Assembly: GCA_049241565.1 (NCBI GenBank) | Contig: JBMLQL010000054.1 | Span: 45,952-109,951, forward strand | Direction: 5' to 3' | Source: DZBG01 sp049241565 | GTDB lineage: Bacteria; Bdellovibrionota; Bacteriovoracia; Bacteriovoracales; Bacteriovoracaceae | DNA: 64,000 nucleotides | Shown: one piece after another, positions 54,661-62,489 of the stretch | Position numbering within the stretch: position 1 is the stretch's first letter | How the letters are laid out: each line of letters begins with the position of its first letter | The notes under the pieces: generated by a model | Database searches by the model: none | What the model was told of the DNA's origin: nothing | The model's input: the letters and a program-made list of their open reading frames with translations, nothing else | Made by a program: the position numbers and the translations under genes

Positions 54661-57207
54661 TTAAACCCCATGACATTGTTTAAATTTCTTCCCAGATCCA
54701 CATGGACAAGGGTCATTCCGACCTACTTTAATTGTAGCACGAATAATCTTTTTTTCTTCATCTTTGAGCTTAGACGCTTCTGCCTCTTGGTGGGCCTTAA
54801 GTTGTTCTTCAAGAATACGTTGTTGTTGACGATGAAGGGCCTCAATCTCTTCTTGAGTATACAACTGAACATGATTAATACGCTCAACTACAGCGCGCTT
54901 AATCTCATACTTCATATTCTCATAGATACCAAAGGCTTCACGTTTATACTCAACCAAAGGATCTTTCTGGCCATACGAGCGAAGATTGATCCCTTCTTTA
55001 AGATGATCCATGGCCAGGAGATGGTCTTTCCAAAATGAATCAAAAGTAGCGAGAAGAACTTCACGGTAAGTGAACTTCACTTGCTCAGGATCAAATTTTG
55101 AGAATCGATCAGTCACTTGCTTGATCCCTAGAGCGCGAAGGTACTCACCAAGATCACCTTGAGTTGCTTTTGACACATCTCCTGGAGCAATATCCGTTTC
55201 TGTTCCCCAGATGGCCCTTACAGTTTTATTAATCTCGGCCCAGTTGTATTGGGTGAGGGGAGCATTCTTTTCAGGTTTAAATTCTTCGGCCAGTGTGAAA
55301 GCAACTTCATCCGTAAAATCATGGATAAGCTCAAGATTGTTTTCATCATTGAGAATATCGCGGCGGATTTTATAGATAACTTTACGTTGCTCGTTCATCA
55401 CATTATCAAAATCAAGTAAATGCTTACGAATATCAAAGTTATGTGTTTCTACTTTCTTCTGAGCTTTAGCAATAGCATTAGTGATCATCGAATGTTCAAT
55501 AGGCTCATCATCTTTCATCCCAAGCTTCATCATGATGCCTTTGATTCTATCTGAACCAAAAATTCGCATGAGATCATCTTCAAGAGAGAGGAAAAATTTA
55601 GATTTACCTGGATCACCCTGACGTCCTGAACGACCACGAAGCTGGTTATCAATACGACGAGACTCATGTCTCTCTGTCCCGATGATACAAAGACCGCCAG
55701 CGGCTTTTGTCTCAGGAGTCAGCTTAATATCAGTTCCTCGACCGGCCATATTGGTAGCGATAGTCACTCCACCAAGCTGACCTGCGTTTGCTACAATCTC
55801 TGCTTCACGAGCATGGTTTTTAGCGTTGAGGACTTCGTGCTTGATGCCTTTTTTTGTGAGGTAATGAGAAATAAGTTCAGAAGATTCAATCGAGATTGTC
55901 CCGATCAAAACAGGTTGTCCCTTGGCGTGACATTCTTCGATCAGTTTACAAACAGCTTCGTATTTAGCGGCACGAGTGGCGTAGACTATATCAGGAAGGT
56001 CCTGACGAATCATCGGAAGATTTGTTGGGATAACGACGACTTCTAAGTTATAAATTTTTCCAAATTCTTCAGCTTCTGTATCGGCAGTTCCTGTCATCCC
56101 TGAGAGTTTATTATAGAGACGGAAATAATTCTGGAACGTGATTGAGGCGAGAGTTTGGTTTTCAGACTTAATATCCACACCTTCTTTGGCCTCAACAGCT
56201 TGGTGAAGACCATCAGACCAGCGTGATCCTTCTTTCATACGTCCTGTGAACTCATCAACGATGATTACTTTACCGTCACGAACAACATAGTCGACATCAT
56301 TTTGAAAAAGTGTATGAGCACGCAGAGATTGTGTCAGGTGGTGAAGAGTTTCAATATTTCTGACGTCGTAAAGGTTACCAATACTTAAAAGTGCTTGCAC
56401 CTTGATAATACCTTCTTCTGTGAGAACCGAAGTCTTGGCCTTTTCATCCACTGTATAATGAGTGTCTTTTTTAAGCTGAGGAATAATTCTGTTAGTCACT
56501 TGGTAAAGAGAAGTATCCCCTTCTGAAGGACCAGAGATAAGAAGTGGGGTACGGGCCTCATCAATAAGAATTGAATCCACCTCATCCACAATACAAAAAT
56601 TATGTTCTCTTTGAACGTAGTCAGAGAGATCAAATTTCATATTGTCGCGAAGATAATCGAAAGCAAATTCATTATTTGTACCGTAAGTAATATCTGCTTG
56701 GTAAGCCTCTTTGCGGTCTTCATCATTCATATTAGAAGTAATGCATCCAACTGTAAGACCTAACCATTTATAGAGTTTTCCCATCTCTTCTGAATCTCTA
56801 AGAGCAAGATAATCATTCACTGTCACAAGGTGCGCCCCACGACCAGAGAGACCATTTAGATAAAGTGGGAGAGTGGCAGTAAGGGTTTTACCTTCACCGG
56901 TTTTCATCTCGGCGATCTTACCTTGATTAAGAACAATTCCGCCCAGCATCTGCACATCAAAGTGGCGCATATTCATGACACGTTTACTGGCCTCTCGACA
57001 AACAGCATAGGCTTCAGCTTGAATGCTCTCAAGTGTTTCGCCTTTTTCAAGTCTTTCACGGAAAAGATTAGTTTGATTTTGAAGCTCTTGATCATTCATC
57101 GAAGAGTATTTTGATTCAAGAGCGTTAATCTTATCGAGCATGGGCTTAATGGCCTTAATATCTCGATCTTGTTTAGTTCCAAAAAATGAGCGCAGTAAAC
57201 TTTTCAT
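54661..57207 (-). CDS. secA: protein translocase ATPase SecA
   Basis: A protein of 848 residues, normal length. NBD1 has MKTGEGKTLTATLPLYLN (Walker A, 102-119) and DEVDSILIDEARTPLLISG. The preprotein cross-linking domain and NBD2 follow (GTISIESSELISHYLTKKGI, TIATNMAGRGTDIKL, LRGRSGRQGDPG). The helical scaffold and wing come next. The C-terminal zinc finger CPCGSGKKFKQCHG (SecB/lipid-binding tail) is intact. It drives Sec export. SecA follows the LytM-type peptidase gene by 12 bases, sharing an AAAGG ribosome site with that gene's end. Genes after it overlap or abut. Confidence 0.98.
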   Translation of the reverse strand: MKSLLRSFFGTKQDRDIKAIKPMLDKINALESKYSSMNDQELQNQTNLFRERLEKGETLESIQAEAYAVCREASKRVMNMRHFDVQMLGGIVLNQGKIAEMKTGEGKTLTATLPLYLNGLSGRGAHLVTVNDYLALRDSEEMGKLYKWLGLTVGCITSNMNDEDRKEAYQADITYGTNNEFAFDYLRDNMKFDLSDYVQREHNFCIVDEVDSILIDEARTPLLISGPSEGDTSLYQVTNRIIPQLKKDTHYTVDEKAKTSVLTEEGIIKVQALLSIGNLYDVRNIETLHHLTQSLRAHTLFQNDVDYVVRDGKVIIVDEFTGRMKEGSRWSDGLHQAVEAKEGVDIKSENQTLASITFQNYFRLYNKLSGMTGTADTEAEEFGKIYNLEVVVIPTNLPMIRQDLPDIVYATRAAKYEAVCKLIEECHAKGQPVLIGTISIESSELISHYLTKKGIKHEVLNAKNHAREAEIVANAGQLGGVTIATNMAGRGTDIKLTPETKAAGGLCIIGTERHESRRIDNQLRGRSGRQGDPGKSKFFLSLEDDLMRIFGSDRIKGIMMKLGMKDDEPIEHSMITNAIAKAQKKVETHNFDIRKHLLDFDNVMNEQRKVIYKIRRDILNDENNLELIHDFTDEVAFTLAEEFKPEKNAPLTQYNWAEINKTVRAIWGTETDIAPGDVSKATQGDLGEYLRALGIKQVTDRFSKFDPEQVKFTYREVLLATFDSFWKDHLLAMDHLKEGINLRSYGQKDPLVEYKREAFGIYENMKYEIKRAVVERINHVQLYTQEEIEALHRQQQRILEEQLKAHQEAEASKLKDEEKKIIRATIKVGRNDPCPCGSGKKFKQCHGV

Positions 57208-57219
57208 AACAATAACCTT

Positions 57220-58281
57220 TTATTCTAAAATGAAATACAGGGGATCTACAGCAATACCATTGACACGAACTTCGTAATGCAGGTGCGGTCCGGTTGAGTG
57301 TCCTGTATTTCCAATACTAGCAAGAAGATGACCACGTTTTACCGTTTGTCCAGATCTGACATGTAAAGCACTGCTATGGGCATAAAGAGTTTCTATACCG
57401 TAGCCGTGATCTACCTGAACAAATTTCCCAAATCCTGACTTTTCCCCTGAGAAAGTGACGATCCCATCTGCCGGAGACTTAATAGGCGTACCAATCGGTC
57501 CACCGACATCAAGGCCCTCATGCATTTTGAGTGTTCCGGAATGAGGGGAGACTCGTTGTCCGAAATAACTTGTAATCCAGCCTTCAGAAGGGAGGATAGT
57601 TGGAGTTGAGTTTAGAAAAGACTCCTTATCGAGCAAATGCTGATCGAGAATATGAATATTTTTTTCAATGTTTGAAACAACAGATTTGACCTCTCCATAT
57701 TGGTAGTCAAATCGAGCGTAGTCAGAGCTTAGACCAAAACTTCGGCGGGCCAGTTCAGACCACTGTTTTGTGAGAAGATAACTTTTCTCAAGACCAAGTG
57801 AGCTAGCGATCTTTTTATCGTAAAGGCTTTTCAATTCTTGAAAACCGGGCTGGTCATCGATATTGTCAAATTTTAGTTTGAAGTTCAATGAAGAGTTAAG
57901 ATCATCGATTTCATACTTTTCTTTTTGAGTCCCTGATTCATCCTTAAACAATGGACCTTTCTCAGTGATGTCCTCAAGACCAGTAATCACTCTGAGTTTG
58001 CGCTCAAAAGTATGGATACGCTTTAAGTCGTCAGCCAGAGAGTTCATCTTCATTTGAAAAAGCTGAATTTGCTCTTTGAGCTGACGGTTTTCAATAGAGA
58101 GATGTTTATTCTCATAAACTTGTTGAAGAATTTTCCAATAATCGTAGGCGAGAACACCCAAGAGCAGGAGAACTAAAACTGAAATAAATGCGATCGAACG
58201 AAAAACCAGGGCAGGAATTTTAAAACTCTTCACGCCCTTCTGTCTTTCTGGAATGACCATAATGGTGTAGTACTTATCCAC
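57220..58281 (-). CDS. M23 (LytM) family peptidoglycan peptidase, membrane-anchored with coiled coil
   Basis: A 353-residue protein. A short cytosolic N-terminus precedes one transmembrane helix (LVFRSIAFISVLVLLLLGVLAYDYW, 26-50). A coiled-coil region (52-90) and a helical spacer follow. The LytM domain carries the zinc motifs HEGLDVGGP (His/Asp), LYAHSS and GPHLHYEVRVNG (H-x-H). All ligands are present, so it should be an active endopeptidase cutting peptide cross-links in the periplasm, not a NlpD-like activator. First gene of a unit with secA, glpD and the YbjQ-like protein. Confidence 0.92.
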   Translation of the reverse strand: MDKYYTIMVIPERQKGVKSFKIPALVFRSIAFISVLVLLLLGVLAYDYWKILQQVYENKHLSIENRQLKEQIQLFQMKMNSLADDLKRIHTFERKLRVITGLEDITEKGPLFKDESGTQKEKYEIDDLNSSLNFKLKFDNIDDQPGFQELKSLYDKKIASSLGLEKSYLLTKQWSELARRSFGLSSDYARFDYQYGEVKSVVSNIEKNIHILDQHLLDKESFLNSTPTILPSEGWITSYFGQRVSPHSGTLKMHEGLDVGGPIGTPIKSPADGIVTFSGEKSGFGKFVQVDHGYGIETLYAHSSALHVRSGQTVKRGHLLASIGNTGHSTGPHLHYEVRVNGIAVDPLYFILE

Positions 58282-58349
58282 GCCAAGCCTTTTTCTGAGT
58301 AATCTTGAAACCCTGATAGTTTACTGATAGCTGAATAAAAAGTGAACTC

Positions 58350-59096
58350 TTAAGCTTGAGCAACTGCAATAATAACTGAAATATTATCTTGTCCGCCATT
58401 TTCATTGGCCTGCTTGATAAGTTCATTCACGAGATTTTGAACTTGCGAAGCATCACAATTTTCAGGGTCAGCAAGATGTTTTTGGACAATGAAAAGGATG
58501 TCGCGGTCACTCACTTTTCCATGAAGACCATCGGAGCAGATTAAAAAGATATCATTTTTACAGATTCTGTAATTAAACACGTCGACCTGAATATCCTCAT
58601 CAATACCCACTGAGCGAACAAGAATATTTTTTTGAGGGTCACTGGCCGCATCTTCTCGAGAGTAAATCCCCATATTGAGTTTCTCTTGCACAAAAGAGTG
58701 ATCACGAGTCATTTGGAAAATAGCGTTATTGTGAATCATATAAACACGAGAATCACCCACGTTACCAAGAATAAGCTGGGCCCCATTAAACATAACGGCG
58801 GAAATCGTAGTCCCCATCCCATTCAGTTCAGGCTGAGCGGCGGCAGTTTCAAGAATTTGACGGTTAATCTCTATAATCACATCTCGCATCAAATCTTGGG
58901 GTTGCTTTTGTCTATTTTGGGCGACATATTCAGAGATGATTTTAACGGAGAGTTGAGAGGCGATATCGCCACCATTATGTCCACCCATCCCATCGGCTAC
59001 AGCGAAGAACTGGTGTTTATGATCTAAGCAGATCGAGTCTTGGTTTGTTTTTCTTTTTCGCCCAATATCTGAGGCGCCTGCTGAAATGATGGCCAT
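58350..59096 (-). CDS. PP2C-type protein serine/threonine phosphatase
   Basis: A 248-residue single-domain PPM phosphatase with all metal-binding motifs: GASDIGRKRKTNQDS (7-21, Asp20), FFAVADGMGGHNGG (30-43, Asp35), GNVGDSRVYMI, FLICSDGLHGKV and NGGQDNISVIIA. Nothing is appended, so it is cytosolic and soluble. It is divergent from the prkA operon, making it a natural antagonist of the PrkA Ser kinase, though this is inference. Length is typical of bacterial PstP/Stp-like enzymes. Confidence 0.95.
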   Translation of the reverse strand: MAIISAGASDIGRKRKTNQDSICLDHKHQFFAVADGMGGHNGGDIASQLSVKIISEYVAQNRQKQPQDLMRDVIIEINRQILETAAAQPELNGMGTTISAVMFNGAQLILGNVGDSRVYMIHNNAIFQMTRDHSFVQEKLNMGIYSREDAASDPQKNILVRSVGIDEDIQVDVFNYRICKNDIFLICSDGLHGKVSDRDILFIVQKHLADPENCDASQVQNLVNELIKQANENGGQDNISVIIAVAQA

Positions 59097-59292
59097 GGAT
59101 TTATTTTACTCCGTTCTAGATATCTTATGTGGAAACTCAGTATGTTAAAAGCAGAGATTTTTGCCGATTAAGCGAGTGAGAGACTCGGGTAATGCTAAAA
59201 ATACGGATTAAAGAAGCTATTTGCTTTGAGTCGTTGGAATTACAGGTGTAAAATGAAAGAGATACATGCTTAAAGTGCTTTAGGGGGAATCC

Positions 59293-61350
59293 ATGGCCAA
59301 TTTTGATATTCAAAAATTTGTTGCAGAAAACTACAATCCAAAAGATTTTTCACATCTTCATTGGTCTGGGACTTTTCAAGAGTATACCGACCTCGTGATG
59401 AAAAATCCGACAGCTGCTCGTAATTCTTTCCAAAGAATTTATGACATGATTATGTCATTCGGAACGTCTAATTATACTGAGTATAAGAAAGATATAGTTC
59501 GCTACCACTTCTTCGATGATCCATTTGAAAACGGAAAGGACGCGATTTTCGGAACTGATGTTCACTTAATGAAACTCGTTAATTTTTTTCAGTCTGCAGC
59601 TCTAAGCTACGGTACAGAGAAGCGCGTTCTTCTTCTTCATGGACCAGTAGGTTCCGCGAAGTCTTCAATTGCTCGTTTGATCAAAAAAGGTCTTGAGCAC
59701 TACACACGTACTGATGAGGGGGCCCTTTACACATATGAATGGATTGATGATGAGGCTTCACCGATTCTTGGTGGACAAAAAATCTTCCAATCTCCTATGC
59801 ATGAAGAGCCGCTAAAGCTTCTTCCCCTTGAAGTTCGTGAGAAATTTCTTCTTGAATTAAACAAGAATAATAAATCAAATTATAAAGTGAAGATTAAGGG
59901 TGAAGTAAACCCTGCTTGTCGCTTTATCCTTAATGAATATCTTATTAAGTACGGTGGAGACTGGAATCGCGTGATGAAACATATTCGCGTGAAGCGTCTT
60001 ATTCTTTCTGAAAAAGATCGCCGTGGGATTGGTACTTTCCAACCAAAAGATGAGAAGAACCAAGACTCTACAGAGCTTACTGGGGATATTAACTACCGTA
60101 AAATTGCGATCTATGGATCAGACTCAGATCCACGCGCTTTTAACTTTGATGGAGAGTTCAACGTTGCTAACCGAGGTGTTGTTGAGTTCATCGAGATGTT
60201 AAAGCTAGATGTGGCCTTCCTCTACGACCTTCTTGGAGCGTCTCAAGAGCAGTCAATCAAGCCAAAAAAATTCGCTCAAACAAGTATCGACCTTGTCATT
60301 CTAGGACACACCAACGAGCCTGAGTACAGAAAACTTCAGTCTAACGAGTTCATGGAAGCTCTTCGTGACCGTACAGTAAAAATTGATGTTCCTTATATCA
60401 CTCGTCTGGATCAAGAAACTCGTATCTATAGAAAAGATTTTAATAAAGATACGATCCCAAATATCCATATTGCTCCACATACACTTGAGATGGCCTCAAC
60501 ATGGGCGATCTTAACTCGTCTTGAAGAGCCGAAAAAAGCTGATCTGACTAAAATGCAGAAGCTAAAGCTTTATAATGGAAAAACTCTTCCAGGATATAAT
60601 GAAGATAACGTCAAAGAGCTTCGTAAAGAGGCTGTTCGCGAAGGTCTTGAAGGGATTTCTCCTCGTTACATCCAAGATAAGATTTCAAATGCCCTTGTGA
60701 AAAATGGACATGTAGGATGCCTTAACCCATTCATGGTTTTCAATGAACTTGAGTCGGGTCTTAAGCACCATGCTCTTATCAATTCACCAGATCTTCTTGA
60801 TCACTACCGTGAGCTACTAGCGATTGCTCGTCAAGAGTATGAAGATATCGTGAAAAATGATGTGCAAAAAGCAATCTCAGTTGATGAATCGGCTATCCAA
60901 ACTCTCTGTGCTAACTATGTTGATAATGTTAAGGCCCATACTCAGAAAGAAAAAATCCGTAATAAGTATTCTAATAAACTAGAAGAAGCGGATGAGAGAT
61001 TCATGAGATCAATTGAAGAGAAAATTGATATTCCTGAGTCGCGCAAAGATGATTTCCGTCGCGAGCTTATGAATTATATCGGTGCTCTTGCGATTGAAGG
61101 AAAACAATTTGATTATAAAATGAATGAGCGTCTTCACCGTGCTCTTGAGCTTAAACTTTTTGAAGATCAAAAAGATACGATCAAGCTCACAACAATTATT
61201 TCAAATGTGGTTGATAAACAAACACAAGAGAAGATTGAAGTGGTGAAGTCTCGACTTATTAAGAATTTTGGTTATTGTGAAATTTGTGCCACAGATGCAC
61301 TCAATTTCGTGGCCTCGATCTTTGCTAAAGGGGACTCGATTAAGTCCTAA
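59293..61350 (+). CDS. prkA: PrkA family serine protein kinase (YeaG-like AAA+)
   Basis: The 685-residue protein is full length. An N-terminal PrkA AAA domain has the Walker A LLLHGPVGSAKSSIARLI (113-130), YTYEWIDDEASPILGG, and VEFIEMLKLDVAFLYDLLGASQEQ. ILGHTNEPEYRKLQ follows, and then the C-terminal PrkA kinase-like domain with GISPRYIQDKISNAL. E. coli YeaG autophosphorylates and, with YeaH and YcgB/SpoVR, helps cells through nitrogen starvation under NtrC/sigma-54. Here prkA heads the same three-gene set. AGGGGGAATCC provides the ribosome site. Confidence 0.97.
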   Translation: MANFDIQKFVAENYNPKDFSHLHWSGTFQEYTDLVMKNPTAARNSFQRIYDMIMSFGTSNYTEYKKDIVRYHFFDDPFENGKDAIFGTDVHLMKLVNFFQSAALSYGTEKRVLLLHGPVGSAKSSIARLIKKGLEHYTRTDEGALYTYEWIDDEASPILGGQKIFQSPMHEEPLKLLPLEVREKFLLELNKNNKSNYKVKIKGEVNPACRFILNEYLIKYGGDWNRVMKHIRVKRLILSEKDRRGIGTFQPKDEKNQDSTELTGDINYRKIAIYGSDSDPRAFNFDGEFNVANRGVVEFIEMLKLDVAFLYDLLGASQEQSIKPKKFAQTSIDLVILGHTNEPEYRKLQSNEFMEALRDRTVKIDVPYITRLDQETRIYRKDFNKDTIPNIHIAPHTLEMASTWAILTRLEEPKKADLTKMQKLKLYNGKTLPGYNEDNVKELRKEAVREGLEGISPRYIQDKISNALVKNGHVGCLNPFMVFNELESGLKHHALINSPDLLDHYRELLAIARQEYEDIVKNDVQKAISVDESAIQTLCANYVDNVKAHTQKEKIRNKYSNKLEEADERFMRSIEEKIDIPESRKDDFRRELMNYIGALAIEGKQFDYKMNERLHRALELKLFEDQKDTIKLTTIISNVVDKQTQEKIEVVKSRLIKNFGYCEICATDALNFVASIFAKGDSIKS

Positions 61351-61370
61351 TCGCACAGGGAGAATTGTAA

Positions 61371-62489
61371 GTGGATCATCCTATTAAACGCGACCACGCC
61401 CGTTTCCGTAAAATCGTGAAGGGGCGTATTCGCGATAATCTTCGTAAATATGTCTCTCAAGGACAGCAGATCATTCCAAAAGGGAGTGATAAATTTACGA
61501 TTCCTATGCCAACCATCGAAACACCTCGTTTCAAGTTTGGTGATAAATCTCAGGGGGGCGCTGGCCAGGGTCAGGGGCAACCAGGAGATCCGGTTGATGG
61601 ACAACAAGACCCAAATGGCCAACCCGGGCAAGGTGAAGCAGGGGAAGGCGAAGGGAACAAGGAATTAGAGGTAGAGCTCTCTTTAGAGGAGCTTGCCAAA
61701 ATTCTAGGAGATGAGCTTGAGCTGCCGAATATTCAGCCTAAAGGAAAAAAATCTCTCCAAAGTACGATTGACCGTTATACAAATATCGGAACAACCGGAC
61801 CCGATTCGCTCAGGCATCTTCGTCGTACCTACAAGCAGGCGTTGAAACGCCAGATTGCCATGGAATCTTATGATCCTGAAAATCCGGTGGTTGTGCCAAT
61901 TCGTCGAGACTTCCGTTACCGTGCCTCAGATAAAAAAGTAGAGATGCAAAACGCAGCCGTTGTTATTTACATGATGGATGTGTCAGGTTCAATGGGTGAT
62001 GAGCAAAAAGAAATTGTTCGAACAGAATCTTTTTGGATTAATCTTTGGCTCAAATCTCAATATAAAGATATTGAAATCCGCTACATTATTCACGATGCCA
62101 CGGCCAAAGAAGTGGATGAACAAACATTTTTCCGTACTCGAGAGAGTGGCGGAACATTAATTTCCTCTGCTTTTACATTATGCAAAGAAATAATTGATAA
62201 AGACTATGACCCTAATCAATGGAATATCTATCCTTTCCATTTCTCTGATGGAGATAACTGGTCTGCGGATGATACAAAAATTTGTTTGGATCTCTTAGAT
62301 AAGTCTATTCTTCCTGTGAGTAATACTTTTTGTTACGGCCAGGTAGAAAGTCGCTATGGCTCTGGACAGTTTTATAAGGATCTTCTTGCTCATTACGGAA
62401 ACGATCATGAGCAATTGATTTTAAGTAAGATTAAGAACAAAGAATCTATTCTTGATTCAATCAAAGAATTTCTGGGGAAGGGAAAATGA
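61371..62489 (+). CDS. yeaH: YeaH/YhbH family protein (DUF444)
   Basis: A 372-residue protein, start GTG 61371 (AGGGAGAATTGTAA upstream). It opens DHPIKRDHARFRKIVKGRIRDNLRKYVSQG. A Gly/Gln-rich linker follows (GGAGQGQGQPGDPVDGQQDPNG, about 60-95). A VWA-like domain carries the MIDAS-type VVIYMMDVSGSMGDEQKE, then ESGGTLISSAF and FHFSDGDNWSADD. DUF444 proteins accompany PrkA and SpoVR nearly everywhere; function is uncertain but linked to stress survival. It overlaps spoVR by four bases. Confidence 0.95.
   Translation: MDHPIKRDHARFRKIVKGRIRDNLRKYVSQGQQIIPKGSDKFTIPMPTIETPRFKFGDKSQGGAGQGQGQPGDPVDGQQDPNGQPGQGEAGEGEGNKELEVELSLEELAKILGDELELPNIQPKGKKSLQSTIDRYTNIGTTGPDSLRHLRRTYKQALKRQIAMESYDPENPVVVPIRRDFRYRASDKKVEMQNAAVVIYMMDVSGSMGDEQKEIVRTESFWINLWLKSQYKDIEIRYIIHDATAKEVDEQTFFRTRESGGTLISSAFTLCKEIIDKDYDPNQWNIYPFHFSDGDNWSADDTKICLDLLDKSILPVSNTFCYGQVESRYGSGQFYKDLLAHYGNDHEQLILSKIKNKESILDSIKEFLGKGK

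Noticed and set aside
59144..59170. FliA-like promoter (TTAAAA...GCCGATTA) before prkA
   Set aside because: The -10-like GCCGATTA is good, but the TAAA is 13 rather than 15 bases away and the leader would be over 100 bases; too weak to call.
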